DNA from: Acinetobacter bouvetii
Lineage (GTDB): Bacteria; Pseudomonadota; Gammaproteobacteria; Pseudomonadales; Moraxellaceae
Reading direction: 5' to 3'
NCBI RefSeq assembly: GCF_902753875.1
Contig: NZ_CADDTS010000024.1
Coordinates: 1-54,706, forward strand
Length of the DNA: 54,706 nucleotides
The notes beneath the pieces were generated by a model. That model was given only the letters and a program-made list of their open reading frames with translations, was not told the origin of the DNA and searched no databases. Below, in pieces: positions 1-9,375 of the stretch. A program made the position numbers and the translations under genes. Position 1 is the stretch's first letter; each line of letters begins with the position of its first letter.

Positions 1-81
1 AGAATTATTCAACTAAATTTATTCGAAAGGAAGCTCTTAAGGTCACTCTTTCTGCCTGATAAAAAATGGCTAAAACAAGAA

Positions 82-99
82 GAACCTCAATTGAGGTTC
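82..99 (-). terminator. Palindromic terminator candidate downstream of the YceI-like gene
   Basis: Positions 82-99 are a perfect 18-base palindrome (GAACCTCAA/TTGAGGTTC). On the minus strand it is followed by a T-rich run (TTCTTGTTTT). It lies about 60 bases past the stop of the minus-strand YceI-like gene, so an intrinsic terminator is the simplest reading. A dimeric protein-binding site is the alternative. Confidence 0.45.
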
Positions 100-123
100 C
101 TATTGTGATATTTGTGGGACAGC

Positions 124-147
124 AGTGCCATCAATGGTGCTTTTTTT
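124..147 (+). terminator. Hairpin with T-run, plus-strand terminator candidate
   Basis: A short stem (AGTGCC pairing with GGTGCT, including G-T pairs) is followed directly by seven T residues at 141-147. The orientation suits a plus-strand gene ending to the left of the window. The stem is weak. Confidence 0.35.
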
Positions 148-161
148 AGAGCGTTATCCGC

Positions 162-746
162 TTATTTTTTCGCAGGAATTGAAGCTTCAGTGGTAATGTT
201 AACTGTGATTTTATCACCCACATTCGGCACATAAGCACCCACACCAAAAGCAGAACGGTTAAATGAAGTCGTTGCATTAAAACCAATTGACTCAGCTTTA
301 GTCATTGGATGAACGCCCTGTTTATTCAATACAGCATCTAGGACCACAGGCTTAGTTACATCTTTAACGGTAAGGTTACCGGTAATTTTGTATTTGTTTT
401 TGCCTAAAGCCTGAACCTTGGTACTTTTAAAAGTGATATTTGGATATTTGGCTGCATCAAAAAAATCTGCAGTTTTTAAATGCTCATCTAGCGCTTTTAC
501 ATTGGTATTTAAACTTGCAAGTGGAATGGTCACATTCACTGAAGAATTTGACGGTTTTGCGTTATCCACATTGATAGTGCCTTGAATGTCACTAAAGTTG
601 GCAGATGGCGTAGAGAAACCAAAATGGTTCCAGCTAAATACGGTTGCTGTATGGGATGGATCAATTTGATACGCAACCGGTTTTGCCATTGTCAATGTTG
701 CTGCTGATGCGACCGCCAAGCCAATTGCTAATGCTTTAAAGTTCAT
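162..746 (-). CDS. YceI family periplasmic protein
   Basis: This 194-residue protein begins with a clear Sec signal peptide (about residues 1-21, cleavage after TLTMA). The mature part matches the YceI lipocalin-like beta-barrel fold: YQIDPSHTATVFSWNHFGFS at the start, an ADFFDAAKYPNITFKST segment in the middle, and a GNLTVKDVTKPVVLD strand. Family members bind isoprenoid or amide-type lipids in the periplasm and are often induced by base or acid stress; the ligand here is unknown. The start has a GAGA ribosome site about 9 bases upstream. It appears to be transcribed alone, with a palindromic terminator beyond the stop. Family assignment is firm, function is not. Confidence 0.9.
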   Translation of the reverse strand: MNFKALAIGLAVASAATLTMAKPVAYQIDPSHTATVFSWNHFGFSTPSANFSDIQGTINVDNAKPSNSSVNVTIPLASLNTNVKALDEHLKTADFFDAAKYPNITFKSTKVQALGKNKYKITGNLTVKDVTKPVVLDAVLNKQGVHPMTKAESIGFNATTSFNRSAFGVGAYVPNVGDKITVNITTEASIPAKK

Positions 747-988
747 GTTTTTATCTCACTTTGGAATACTGTTCAGTTTATAGAATTCTGCAGAAAATAC
801 ATTGTTAAAGATAAAACGTTTTGTTGCATCAGTAGAACGATAGATTTGTAAATGAAATAAGTATGAGGACAAATGGGTTATACGCGATATGGAATAAATA
901 AGTTTTGATACGACTCAGCCTGGCTTACTCAATTCTCAATTAGGCTCATATTTTATTAAGTATATTCAATATTTAAAGCTAAAAAACT
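747..988. other. Intergenic region upstream of the YceI-like gene
   Basis: AT-rich sequence between the YceI-like start and the terminator near 1000. It should hold the promoter of the minus-strand yceI-like gene. I see no gene or convincing motif. Confidence 0.5.
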
Positions 989-1012
989 AAAGCCCCTATC
1001 GGGGCTTTTCTC
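989..1012 (-). terminator. Intrinsic terminator of the 71-residue hypothetical gene
   Basis: AAAGCCCC (989-996) and GGGGCTTT (1001-1008) form an 8-bp stem with a TATC loop. T-rich runs exist on both strands; on the minus strand it ends the small gene at 1028-1243. Confidence 0.8.
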
Positions 1013-1027
1013 AATCCATTTCACGCT

Positions 1028-1243
1028 TTATAACTTTTCAACCAGAATCCGGTCGACTTGCTTTAATCCAGTATGCTTTTCATGATTCTTACGGCGAATC
1101 TTAATCACCTTGTCGTCCTGCAATTCTTGAAGCATAAGCTCAACAGCCACCATGGCTTCAAGTTCAAGGTCTGTACCAATCCATTTTTGTTCACCAGCAT
1201 CCATCAAGATAATTTCATCATTAATCTGATCATAAAGGCTCAT
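1028..1243 (-). CDS. Small acidic hypothetical protein (71 aa)
   Basis: A short soluble protein with no signal peptide or membrane segment. The first part is acidic (MSLYDQINDEIILMDAGEQ) and helix-prone through the middle; a basic patch (KIRRKNHEKH) follows towards the C-terminus. The reading frame extends 8 residues upstream, but a good ribosome site (GAGGA, 5 bases before ATG) precedes position 1243, so that start is chosen. It sits between two strong terminators and so is probably a single-gene unit. I do not recognise the family. The mix of an acidic half and a basic tail is compatible with a small adaptor or nucleic-acid-associated protein, but that is speculation. Confidence 0.65.
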   Translation of the reverse strand: MSLYDQINDEIILMDAGEQKWIGTDLELEAMVAVELMLQELQDDKVIKIRRKNHEKHTGLKQVDRILVEKL

Positions 1244-1352
1244 ATTTTCCTCACTTGGGGCAATCAAGCACCCACGTCTGAATACTGTATGAATGCGTTA
1301 ATTTTAAACCTATACGTTTAAATCATTCGTTACAAATCGTTATTTATTCAAT

Positions 1353-1378
1353 AAAAAACGCCCCTTTTACTGGGGCGT
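1353..1378 (-). terminator. Intrinsic terminator of tkt
   Basis: ACGCCCC (1358-1364) pairs with GGGGCGT (1372-1378) around a 7-base loop. On the minus strand it is followed by TTTTTT (1353-1358), directly downstream of tkt. Confidence 0.85.
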
Positions 1379-1403
1379 CTTTTCAACAGTTAACCGAAAA
1401 TGA

Positions 1404-3392
1404 TTAAGCTGTAATTTCTTTCACTGCTGCAACCACAGCTTCAGCAGTAATACCGAAGTGTTGGTACAAATCTTTTGCTGGTGCAGATTCACCGTAAGTT
1501 GTCATACCAATTACGCGACCATCTAAACCAACAAATTTCCACCAGTAATCCACATGCGCAGCTTCAACAGCAACACGTGCACGGATGTTAGACGGAAGAA
1601 CCGCTTCACGGTAAGCCGCATCTTGTTTCACGAATTCTTCAGCACATGGCATAGATACAACACGTACGCCATCAAGTTGAGCGTAAGCATCCATTGCCAA
1701 TGAAACTTCAGAACCAGTCGCAATGATGATTGCTTTCAATTCGCCTTTTTCTTTCGCAAGCACATAACCACCTTTCGCTACGTCAGCAATCTGTTCTGCT
1801 GTACGAGTTTGGAATGGTAAGTTTTGACGAGAGAAAATTAACGCTGTAGGGCCTTCTGAACGAAGAAGTGCCGATTTCCAAGAAATAGACGCTTCTACAG
1901 TGTCACATGGACGCCATGTATTTAGGTTTGGCGTACCACGTAAAGATGCAATTTGCTCTACAGGTTGATGTGTAGGACCATCTTCACCCAGACCAATTGA
2001 GTCATGTGTATAGACATGGATCACACGTTGTTTCATCAATGCAGACATACGTACTGCATTGCGTGCATATTCCATGAACATTAAGAATGTTGCAACGTAA
2101 GGGATAAAACCACCGTGTAATGCAACACCATTGGCAATTGCAGTCATACCGAATTCACGTACACCGTAGTGAACGTAGTTACCTGCTGGATTCGATTCAA
2201 CGCCTTCTGCACCTTTCCATAAAGTCAGGTTAGAACCTGCAAGGTCAGCAGAACCACCTAGAATTTCTGGAAGTTTTGGTGCAAATGCTTGAATGGCATT
2301 TTGGCTTGCTTTACGCGTTGCAATAGTTTCAGCTTTTGCATTTACTTCAGCAATGTAAGCATCTGCTTGAGCAACGAATTCAGCTGGTAATTCACCTGAT
2401 AGACGACGTTTCAATTCAGCCGCTTCAGTTGGATATTTTGCAGCATATGCAGCAAATGTTTCATTCCAAGCAGATTCTGAAGTTGAACCTTTTGCTTTAG
2501 CATCCCATGCAGCATATACATCAGCAGGAATTTCGAATGGACCTTCAATCCAACCTAAAGCTTCACGAGTTAAAGCAATTTCATCATTACCTAGCGGTGC
2601 GCCATGGCAATCTTCTTTACCTTGTTTGTTTGGTGAACCTAAACCAATAATCGTTTTACAGATAATTAAAGTTGGTTTAGCCGTTTCAGCTTTTGCTGCA
2701 ACAGTTGCTTCACGGATTGCATCAGCATCGTGACCATCAACTTTAAGCACTTGCCAGCCGTAAGCCAAGAAACGTTGTTCTGTATCGTCAGAGAACCAAC
2801 CTTCAACATCACCATCAATTGAAATGCCGTTGTCATCGTAGTAAACAACTAATTTACCTAGACCCAGCGTACCCGCCAATGAACATGCTTCGTGAGAAAC
2901 ACCTTCCATTAAGCAACCATCACCAAGGAAACAGTAAGTGTTGTGATCAACAACTTTAATGTCATCTTTGTTAAATTGTGCAGCAAGCGTTTTTTCAGCA
3001 AGTGCAAAACCAACCGCATTGGCAATACCTTGACCTAATGGACCAGTTGTTGTTTCGATACCAGGTGCATAGCCCAATTCTGGGTGGCCAGGCGTTTTAG
3101 AATGCAGTTGACGGAAAGATTTTAAATCTTCAATTGAAAGGTCGTAACCTGTTAAGTGCAATAACGCATATTGCAACATAGAGCCATGACCGTTAGACAA
3201 TACAAAACGGTCACGGTTTGCCCATTGTGGGTTTGCAGGGTTATGGTTTAAAAATTCACGCCATACCACATCAGCAATATCTGCCATCCCCATTGGAGCA
3301 CCTGGATGTCCTGAATTTGCTTTTTGCACAGCATCCATTGCCAATACACGAATTGCGTTTGCAATACGACGTTCGTTAAGCGGGGTTGTCAT
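1404..3392 (-). CDS. tkt: Transketolase
   Basis: Transketolase moves two-carbon ketol units between sugar phosphates in the non-oxidative pentose phosphate pathway, using thiamine diphosphate and a divalent metal. The 662 residues are the normal length for bacterial Tkt. Seen in order: the SGHPGAPMG motif at residues 27-35, the cofactor-binding GDGCLMEG motif followed by a downstream DDN, the pyrimidine-binding domain with the [17 protein letters not shown] segment, and a C-terminal domain with ATGSEVSLA. These reads leave little doubt. It is monocistronic, with its own terminator. It supplies ribose-5-phosphate and erythrose-4-phosphate for nucleotide, aromatic amino acid and vitamin synthesis. 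Confidence 0.97.
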   Translation of the reverse strand: MTTPLNERRIANAIRVLAMDAVQKANSGHPGAPMGMADIADVVWREFLNHNPANPQWANRDRFVLSNGHGSMLQYALLHLTGYDLSIEDLKSFRQLHSKTPGHPELGYAPGIETTTGPLGQGIANAVGFALAEKTLAAQFNKDDIKVVDHNTYCFLGDGCLMEGVSHEACSLAGTLGLGKLVVYYDDNGISIDGDVEGWFSDDTEQRFLAYGWQVLKVDGHDADAIREATVAAKAETAKPTLIICKTIIGLGSPNKQGKEDCHGAPLGNDEIALTREALGWIEGPFEIPADVYAAWDAKAKGSTSESAWNETFAAYAAKYPTEAAELKRRLSGELPAEFVAQADAYIAEVNAKAETIATRKASQNAIQAFAPKLPEILGGSADLAGSNLTLWKGAEGVESNPAGNYVHYGVREFGMTAIANGVALHGGFIPYVATFLMFMEYARNAVRMSALMKQRVIHVYTHDSIGLGEDGPTHQPVEQIASLRGTPNLNTWRPCDTVEASISWKSALLRSEGPTALIFSRQNLPFQTRTAEQIADVAKGGYVLAKEKGELKAIIIATGSEVSLAMDAYAQLDGVRVVSMPCAEEFVKQDAAYREAVLPSNIRARVAVEAAHVDYWWKFVGLDGRVIGMTTYGESAPAKDLYQHFGITAEAVVAAVKEITA

Positions 3393-3810
3393 AGGTCAGA
3401 GTCCAAACAAATGGTTTAAAGAGTAAGATGAATAAGAATTCAAAGATGTGCATATTGTCTTAAAAAAAGCGGAATGGGTAAAGCCTCATGGGCAATATTT
3501 CGCTAAATATTCATATAGCTCTGTAACATTGTGCGCTTATTGTGCAATTACAAGCCTATAAATACCGTTTATTTTATAGACATGGTTAGTTTTACCTATC
3601 AAAACTGCAAAACAAAATATAGAGATGTATTGATATGGACTATAAATCATTGACGCATTGAGAATGAAAATTTTATTGTATTTCAGTTCACCAATCGCAA
3701 TACCAACAAATTACTCAAAGTAGCTTATTATGAATTTTATTCAGTTTAAGTAAAAAAGCATGAAAATACTAAAGGCTTAAGTTTCAGTGCAATCCAAATT
3801 TGATTATGGC
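3393..3810. other. Intergenic region between tkt and the prepilin gene
   Basis: About 420 AT-rich bases. It must carry the tkt promoter. I find no open frame with a ribosome site, no strong hairpin and no recognisable repeat. Confidence 0.5.
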
Positions 3811-4236
3811 TCAAACACCTAGACAAGAAGCAGGCAAAAAACGCTGAGAAATATCATTGGAACGGCATTGCCATGTGCTATTTACATTAGCAGGAATATT
3901 AAAATATAGATGTTTGGAACGTAGATTGATGTTTACATCAGTAGCCTTAAACTGAATCACTATCGAACAATTGCCTGACACATCGGCAATTTGTGCACTT
4001 TGAATATATCGGGTAGAGATGGTCTCATTAACTGAATTATTGAGCTCTACACACGTTTGATTTTCTGAATAAACATCCAGCAATTTCATCCGATAATCAG
4101 AAAACATCACCAATGCTTCAATTACTTGGGCACGTGCAACATAGCCATTATAGGACACAACCGCAAATGCAGCCAAAATACCAATGATTGCCACCACAAT
4201 CATCATTTCAATCAAGGTAAAGCCAGCCTGTTTCAT
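3811..4236 (-). CDS. Type IV prepilin-like protein (orphan minor pilin)
   Basis: The N-terminus has the class III prepilin signal: MKQAG followed by FTLIEMMIVVAIIGILAAFAV, with cleavage expected between G5 and F6, methylation of the new N-terminal Phe, and Glu at mature position 5. The open frame runs 27 codons further upstream, but the GGGGGAGA ribosome site and the short leader favour the ATG at 4236, giving 141 residues. Two Cys near the C-terminus (QCRSND...PASC) can form the D-region disulfide loop typical of pilins. No other pilus gene is adjacent, so it would rely on pilus machinery encoded elsewhere. It could be a minor pilin of the twitching and DNA-uptake pilus or a type II secretion pseudopilin; the sequence does not decide. 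Confidence 0.85.
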   Translation of the reverse strand: MKQAGFTLIEMMIVVAIIGILAAFAVVSYNGYVARAQVIEALVMFSDYRMKLLDVYSENQTCVELNNSVNETISTRYIQSAQIADVSGNCSIVIQFKATDVNINLRSKHLYFNIPANVNSTWQCRSNDISQRFLPASCLGV

Positions 4237-4688
4237 CACGTTCTCCCCCATGAAACGTAATACAAACAACGCAATTTGCATACCAAGTCTCAATAACCAG
4301 CATTTTCCGTGTTTCAATTAAAACAAAATTCCAATTTTTGTCTATTCATGACCAAGGCTGACAGTTATTGACGGCAACACGCATAATTCTGTTTGCTTAT
4401 TGGTTTCGTTTTAATACGCGATAATCAAGGATTTAATTTACAATTTTTCCCAAATGTCATATCTGTTTTAATCTTGTAAATTAAACCAACTATCCCCTAG
4501 CCATAAATGATTCCTAGCTCATTCATGAATCAAACTGAATTTATGCCATATCAATTTTTTAGATGCTTATATCAATTAAAAACTCATTGAAATGAATTAA
4601 TTTCATCCATTTTTATCATGTTGAGCTAGTCCTCGAAGCAATCTCGATGTAACATATTGCGTCTTTTGAATTAACTGTGATAGGACTT
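4237..4688. other. metK: Divergent intergenic region between the prepilin gene and metK
   Basis: About 450 AT-rich bases holding the divergent promoters of the prepilin gene and metK. No SAM riboswitch fold or other structured leader was recognised by eye. The metK ribosome site (AGGA) lies just before 4689. Confidence 0.45.
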
Positions 4689-5855
4689 ATGCGCGAGTAC
4701 GCTGTATTTACCTCGGAATCTGTAAGCGAAGGCCATCCAGATAAAATGGCTGACCAAATCAGTGACGCTATTTTGGATGCAATCTTAAAAGAAGACCCTT
4801 ATGCACGGGTTGCTTGTGAAACGCTTGTAAAAACAGGTGCTGTAGTACTTGCGGGTGAAATCACAACAACTGCTAACGTTGACTTTGAAGCAATCGTTCG
4901 CCATACCGTAAATGGCATTGGTTATCACCACACTGACCTCGGTTTCGATGGTTCAACGTGTGCCGTGATCAACATGATTGGTAAACAATCTCCTGAAATT
5001 GCTCAGGGTGTAGACCGTCAAAAACCTGAAGATCAGGGCGCGGGTGACCAAGGCTTAATGTTTGGTTATGCCAGCCGTGAAACTGACGTATTAATGCCAG
5101 CTCCTATTTCATATGCACACCGCTTAATGGAAAAACAAGCTGAATTGCGTCGTAATGGTTCATTACCATGGTTACGTCCAGATGCAAAAAGTCAGGTGAC
5201 TTTTGCTTACGAAAACGGCATGCCGGTTCGTTTGGATGCTGTGGTACTTTCGACCCAACACGATCCTGAAATTTCACAAGCGAATCTTAAAGAAGCTGTG
5301 ATTGAAGAAATCGTGAAAAAAGTTATTCCTGCAGAAATGTTCCATGCAGATACCAAATTCCACATCAACCCGACCGGGATGTTTGTGATTGGTGGTCCTG
5401 TAGGTGACTGTGGTTTAACTGGTCGTAAAATTATTGTCGATACTTACGGTGGTATGGCGCGTCATGGTGGTGGTGCTTTTTCTGGTAAAGATCCATCGAA
5501 AGTTGACCGTTCAGCTGCCTATGCTGGCCGTTATGTTGCAAAAAATATTGTCGCTGCCGGTCTTGCTGATAAATGTGAAATTCAGGTGTCTTATGCTATT
5601 GGTGTTGCAGAGCCAACGTCAATTTCAATCAATACATTTAACACTGCAAAAGTGCCTGAAGAATTAATTATTCAATTGGTTCGCGAACACTTTGACTTGC
5701 GTCCATATGGTATTACCCGCATGCTTGACCTCATTCAACCAATGTATAAGCAAACTGCTGCTTATGGTCACTTTGGTCGTCAAGGTTCTGATACCGCATT
5801 TACTTGGGAAAAAACGGATAAAGTGGAAGCGCTTAAAGCCTCTGCCGGACTGTAA
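4689..5855 (+). CDS. metK: S-adenosylmethionine synthetase
   Basis: MetK makes S-adenosylmethionine from methionine and ATP, the main methyl donor of the cell. Starting at ATG 4689, with AGGA 5 bases upstream, gives 388 residues, the usual length; an in-frame GTG at 4677 would add four residues and is less likely. Signature motifs are visible: SVSEGHPDK near the N-terminus (metal- and ATP-binding), [12 protein letters not shown] in the middle, and the glycine-rich [16 protein letters not shown] phosphate loop. All three repeats of the family fold are present. A strong terminator follows at once, so it is probably monocistronic. Confidence 0.97.
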   Translation: MREYAVFTSESVSEGHPDKMADQISDAILDAILKEDPYARVACETLVKTGAVVLAGEITTTANVDFEAIVRHTVNGIGYHHTDLGFDGSTCAVINMIGKQSPEIAQGVDRQKPEDQGAGDQGLMFGYASRETDVLMPAPISYAHRLMEKQAELRRNGSLPWLRPDAKSQVTFAYENGMPVRLDAVVLSTQHDPEISQANLKEAVIEEIVKKVIPAEMFHADTKFHINPTGMFVIGGPVGDCGLTGRKIIVDTYGGMARHGGGAFSGKDPSKVDRSAAYAGRYVAKNIVAAGLADKCEIQVSYAIGVAEPTSISINTFNTAKVPEELIIQLVREHFDLRPYGITRMLDLIQPMYKQTAAYGHFGRQGSDTAFTWEKTDKVEALKASAGL

Positions 5856-5866
5856 TTTTTGCCATT

Positions 5867-5893
5867 AAAAAGCCCACAACTGTGGGCTTTTTT
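5867..5893 (+). terminator. Intrinsic terminator of metK
   Basis: AGCCCACA (5871-5878) and TGTGGGCT (5881-5888) form a stem followed by a run of T residues. It lies 16 bases after the metK stop and may also serve the convergent small gene. Confidence 0.85.
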
Positions 5894-5907
5894 GTTGCTT
5901 AGAAAAT

Positions 5908-6153
5908 TCATGGTTTAGTTTTCCCTCCTTCTTTTAGCGCGTCCAATAATGAAATTTGCACAGGTGTTTCTTGATGATCCTGCAAATAAACATGAACCAC
6001 TTTAAACACAATCACCGCAGCCAAGCAGGTTAAAACGCAGAAAATCCAGAAACCGTAAGGACTGGTCATATTATGTGAACCGCAATTTGTGCACTCTTTG
6101 TCGGTTGACTCCACAACCTTATTACAACAGGCACAATGATATTGATATAGCAT
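5908..6153 (-). CDS. Small zinc-ribbon membrane protein
   Basis: An 81-residue protein. The N-terminal part has two CxxC knuckles (CACC at about residues 7-10 and CTNC at 22-25), the spacing of a rubredoxin-like zinc ribbon. It is followed by a hydrophobic helix (WIFCVLTCLAAVIVF, about residues 37-51), so it looks like a membrane protein with a cytoplasmic zinc-ribbon head and a polar tail. The ribosome site AGGAG sits about 8 bases before the ATG. It converges on metK. The family is not recognised; similar small zinc-ribbon membrane proteins are often of unknown function. Confidence 0.75.
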   Translation of the reverse strand: MLYQYHCACCNKVVESTDKECTNCGSHNMTSPYGFWIFCVLTCLAAVIVFKVVHVYLQDHQETPVQISLLDALKEGGKTKP

Positions 6154-6472
6154 AGGTTATGCTCCTACTTTCATTTTTGTTTTTATGTTCCATCTATATT
6201 CTTGATGGACTGTAGTCTCAATAAAATCATATGCCTGTCTTTATATAGAAACAAGGCTGTTTATCAACAACTAAACTAGACCAAAATATAAATTTTATGA
6301 TTTATGACTTAAATAATTTATTTTTAATAAAAAATGATCATCAACATTCAAGGTGCAATGACATCATTTGTAACATAATGGAATACAACAAGAAAAAGCA
6401 GCAGTAACACTGAATATCCACATCAGACGGCTATTTTTAGTTAAAATAGTCACCATTAACTGGGAGTACAGC
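6154..6472. other. Divergent intergenic region
   Basis: About 320 AT-rich bases between two small divergent genes. Just before the plus-strand gene there is a 7-bp inverted repeat, CTATTTT (6431-6437) and AAAATAG (6443-6449), which could be a weak operator or leader hairpin. No other gene is seen. Confidence 0.4.
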
Positions 6473-6661
6473 ATGGTTCAACTGATTAAAAAAGGTGGTT
6501 TACGCGAGCGTGCGAACCGTAGCCGCAGCTACAAAGGTTCGGAAAATACTGAAACCACCCTAAAACCGAACCGTTATGCACAGCCGCAACAAAGTGAAGT
6601 TGAAAATTCCCCTGCGCTGCCATTAACTCAAACAGATAATAACAAAACCCAAAATGATTAA
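6473..6661 (+). CDS. Small hypothetical protein (62 aa)
   Basis: A 62-residue hydrophilic protein with a basic first half (KKGGLRERANRSRSYKGS) and a Gln/Asn/Thr-rich, probably disordered second half. It has no signal peptide or membrane segment. A GGGAG ribosome site sits about 7 bases before the ATG, which supports translation. The stop overlaps by four bases with the stop of the convergent LysE-family gene. The basic N-terminus could bind nucleic acid or a membrane, but no family is recognised. Confidence 0.55.
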   Translation: MVQLIKKGGLRERANRSRSYKGSENTETTLKPNRYAQPQQSEVENSPALPLTQTDNNKTQND

Positions 6662-7299
6662 AGCATGGCGAATGCGTCATACCATAACCAGAGTGCGAAA
6701 ATCAGAAACAAGCCGCCAGAAATAATATCGATATAACTGCCGGAACGCTGATAGGCGGTTTTAATTGTTGGCTGGGACATAATCAGCATAAACAAGGCAA
6801 AAACCAAAAAAGTCTGGATGGGAATAATAATAGCCAGTTGGGCTTTTAAATGACTCGAAGCAGATGAACTTAAGGCCAGGGAAAACACACTGCTGAAATA
6901 AATCAGTGTTTTCGGATTGGAAAGATTGGTAAAGAGTCCCGACAAAAAATAATTTTGGGCCTCTGCTGTCGCCAGTGGCTGAGCATCATTCTCCAGACTG
7001 GTTTGTTGCCTAAAGGTTTTCAAGCCTCCATTCAGCATGGCCCAGCCCATACGTGCCAGAAAGAATCCACCGACCAGCATTAAAATCTGCTGTATCCATG
7101 GGAACTGTTCAATCAGAACGGTAAAGCCCAGCAAGGTCAGTACCACCCAAACTGCGATCCCCACGGAAATACCCAAAATAATCTTTAATGTATTGGCTCT
7201 TGATGTGGATGCTGAACTTTTGGCAATCAGTAAAACATCCGGTCCAGGGCTCAGCTGCGCCACGAAATGCAGAGCACAAATGGTCAAAAGCAAAGGCAT
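6658..7299 (-). CDS. LysE/RhtB family amino acid exporter
   Basis: A 213-residue inner-membrane protein with about six hydrophobic helices. The first helix ends in the family signature QLSPGPDVLLI (residues 15-25), and a FTNLSNPKTLIYFSSVF segment follows in the middle, both typical of LysE/RhtB threonine/homoserine-type exporters. Members export amino acids or analogues by proton exchange; the substrate cannot be told from sequence. It overlaps the preceding plus-strand gene by four bases tail to tail. No dedicated regulator gene lies beside it. Confidence 0.9.
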   Translation of the reverse strand: MPLLLTICALHFVAQLSPGPDVLLIAKSSASTSRANTLKIILGISVGIAVWVVLTLLGFTVLIEQFPWIQQILMLVGGFFLARMGWAMLNGGLKTFRQQTSLENDAQPLATAEAQNYFLSGLFTNLSNPKTLIYFSSVFSLALSSSASSHLKAQLAIIIPIQTFLVFALFMLIMSQPTIKTAYQRSGSYIDIISGGLFLIFALWLWYDAFAML

Positions 7300-7389
7300 A
7301 ACAATATGAGAATTCTAGAAAAACCGTATTATATCGTTTGTTTAATTTTTTGCATGTCATCTAAACTCAATTTGACAGATAAAAGCCAT

Positions 7390-7421
7390 AAAAAAAGCCG
7401 AATCATCATGATCCGGCTTTT
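7390..7421 (-). terminator. Intrinsic terminator downstream of fxsA
   Basis: An AGCCG...CGGCT stem extended by ATCAT/ATGAT (about 7396-7418), followed on the minus strand by a run of T. It ends the FxsA transcript. Confidence 0.75.
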
Positions 7422-7455
7422 AATGAACTAGCACTATAAAGGCAGCGCTATCAAC

Positions 7456-8034
7456 TTATTTTTTCACATCTTTCATTTCAATTTTTTTCGCGTCGGGTGT
7501 CACTTCACGTGCTTCACCATCAATAATGCTGGAATCGTGACGCTGTGAACCACCGCCCTGCTGCATGTCCTGCATTTGACGCATTAAATCTGCAAATGGG
7601 TTTTGCCCCTGAGCATCACCGCCCATGCCATTCATATTGCCCATCATGCCACCCATCATTTTATCCATCATGGCTTGCTGACGTTTTGCCATCGTTTTCA
7701 TCATGACGTTTTTAAAGGCATTTTGTACACCTGGAATCAAAATTAACAATGCCAAGACATCGGTAATTAAGCCCGGAATAAGCAGGAAAAAACCGGCTAG
7801 AATTTTAGGCAGATTGTTGGTTAATGCAGGATCACCACTCATTTGACCCATTTGCATTTGCTGCATTTGTGGCATTAAACCGGTTGCATATTTACGAATC
7901 ATATTCAGGCCGATAAAAAAGGCTATCACAAACCAGAAAAATACGTACCACATGCTGCCAACGAGGTCACCCACGCCAATCCAGACAAAAACTTCCAGGA
8001 TTAAGCCAGCCAGTACAATAAGAAATAATTTCAT
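7456..8034 (-). CDS. fxsA: FxsA family membrane protein
   Basis: A 192-residue inner-membrane protein. The N-terminal 110 residues fit the FxsA family: a first helix with LAGLILEVFVWIGVGD, a second with WYVFFWFVIAFFIGLNMIRK, and a FLLIPGLITDVLALLILIPG segment that is diagnostic. In E. coli, FxsA (SuzF) overproduction relieves F-plasmid exclusion of phage T7. The C-terminal tail (about residues 115-192) is unusual: rich in Met, Gln and Gly (repeated MM, GG and MQ runs) and then charged. It is divergent from ruvC. Confidence 0.88.
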   Translation of the reverse strand: MKLFLIVLAGLILEVFVWIGVGDLVGSMWYVFFWFVIAFFIGLNMIRKYATGLMPQMQQMQMGQMSGDPALTNNLPKILAGFFLLIPGLITDVLALLILIPGVQNAFKNVMMKTMAKRQQAMMDKMMGGMMGNMNGMGGDAQGQNPFADLMRQMQDMQQGGGSQRHDSSIIDGEAREVTPDAKKIEMKDVKK

Positions 8035-8156
8035 GAAAATTAATCTAATCTCAACAAAATGAATAAGGTGTAGTCATTAACTGCTTAATCACTATCAAGC
8101 TTTTTTGCTACGCTTATGTAACAATATGGGCGTTATTTTATTTTTAAAGGGTTTTC

Positions 8157-8702
8157 ATGTCATTAATTATCGGTATTGACCCAGGTTCACGTTTAACAGG
8201 TTACGGCATCATCGAAAGAGATGGGCAAAAGTTAACGTTTGTAGATGCAGGAACCATTCGTACCGAAACGCCAGAAATGCCTGAACGCTTGAAACGTATT
8301 TTTGCAGGTGTGGATCGGATTGTTAAATTTCATGGCCCAACCGAAGCTGCCGTCGAACAGGTGTTTATGGCACAAAACCCGGATTCTGCTTTAAAACTCG
8401 GTCAAGCCCGTGGTGCCGCCATTGCCGCTTTGGTCAATCTTGATTTGCAGGTGGCTGAATATACAGCCCGTCAAATCAAACAGTCTGTCGTCGGCTATGG
8501 TGCTGCAGATAAAGAACAGGTGCAGATGATGGTCATGAAAATTTTAAATTTAAGCATTAAACCCCAACAGGATGCTGCCGATGCTCTGGCTGCTGCGATT
8601 TGTCATGCGCATGCTTCAGGCAGTATGAGCAAAATGGCAGTATTAAATGCGCTGGGCGGTATGGCACGAGGACGTAGCCGTTATAGTGGTCGAAGACGCT
8701 AA
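8157..8702 (+). CDS. ruvC: Crossover junction endodeoxyribonuclease RuvC
   Basis: RuvC cuts Holliday junctions symmetrically in homologous recombination, working with RuvAB. The 181-residue protein has the RNase H-like fold motifs: IIGIDPGS with the first catalytic Asp at residue 8, an [22 protein letters not shown] segment split around the second acidic residue, and the C-terminal [15 protein letters not shown] with the last two catalytic Asp. Length matches the family. Its partners ruvA and ruvB are not in this window. It is divergent from fxsA. Confidence 0.96.
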   Translation: MSLIIGIDPGSRLTGYGIIERDGQKLTFVDAGTIRTETPEMPERLKRIFAGVDRIVKFHGPTEAAVEQVFMAQNPDSALKLGQARGAAIAALVNLDLQVAEYTARQIKQSVVGYGAADKEQVQMMVMKILNLSIKPQQDAADALAAAICHAHASGSMSKMAVLNALGGMARGRSRYSGRRR

Positions 8703-8729
8703 AAAACCTATAAAGATATTTAAAATGAT

Positions 8730-9056
8730 TTAAAGATAAGGTGCAAAATCTTTGCGCATTTCCCGGACTGAGGGTTGTTTGCTATAAGTAAAGGTGACTC
8801 TCCGCCCAAAGTTTCTAACGTTCTTTTTCTGATTCGGATCAATTCGGATAAAAATCAGCTCATCCGGTTCATTACGATGATTGATTTCACAAATCATAAT
8901 GGTTTGATTCTTTTCAATCACTTTATATTGAGGAAATTCTTTTTGTACAATTTCCTTCAATGATTTTTCAGTGGAACTGGTATCTGCCCGTTGGGTATAA
9001 ATCACCATAAGTATGCAAACTACCACAACAATGGCGACGACCAGATATTTTTCCAT
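8730..9056 (-). CDS. Membrane-anchored hypothetical protein (108 aa)
   Basis: The protein has one N-terminal membrane helix (about residues 4-20, LVVAIVVVVCILMVIY) and a soluble domain of roughly 85 residues with alternating hydrophobic strands (KVIEKNQTIMICEINHR, DELIFIRIDPNQKK). No signal cleavage site is evident, so it is likely anchored. The start is supported by GAGAG upstream of the ATG at 9056. It lies downstream of the nnr-acylphosphatase pair on the same strand, 38 bases after the acylphosphatase stop, and could be co-transcribed. The family is not recognised. Confidence 0.7.
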   Translation of the reverse strand: MEKYLVVAIVVVVCILMVIYTQRADTSSTEKSLKEIVQKEFPQYKVIEKNQTIMICEINHRNEPDELIFIRIDPNQKKNVRNFGRRVTFTYSKQPSVREMRKDFAPYL

Positions 9057-9093
9057 ATGATCTCTCTTTGCTAAATAATTGTTGTTCTTAAAG

Positions 9094-9375
9094 TTAAATC
9101 AAGGTTTCAAATATTTTAAAATCGCGCGTTAAATCCTGATCAAGCTCCATCTGGATAATCTGCTTAACAGCGGCACGCGCGGGGCCAATATGACTACGCT
9201 GAATCATATTCTGAACCGCTTCTGCCGGCCCGATAATCACCGCTTCAACGTCACCTGTTTGCAGATTTTTCACATATCCTTTCAGCCCTAATGCGATTGC
9301 CTGCTGTTCAAACCAGCGGCGATAACCCACAGCTTGAACCTTGCCCTGAATAATGAGTTTCATCGCCTTATTCAT
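9094..9375 (-). CDS. acyP: Acylphosphatase
   Basis: This small enzyme hydrolyses acyl phosphates such as acetyl or carbamoyl phosphate. The 93 residues show the family motif GKVQAVGYRRWF with catalytic Arg19, and GYVKN with catalytic Asn37. The usual GxVQGVGYR has Ala at the Gly position, a mild change. The start overlaps the nnr stop by 8 bases, with AAGGA as ribosome site, so the two are translationally coupled. Coupling to a metabolite-repair enzyme suggests a shared clean-up role, although this is inference. Confidence 0.9.
   Translation of the reverse strand: MNKAMKLIIQGKVQAVGYRRWFEQQAIALGLKGYVKNLQTGDVEAVIIGPAEAVQNMIQRSHIGPARAAVKQIIQMELDQDLTRDFKIFETLI

Noticed and set aside
4237..4688. 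SAM riboswitch before metK
   Set aside because: No conserved core or stems of known SAM riboswitches could be seen, and such elements are rare in this group.
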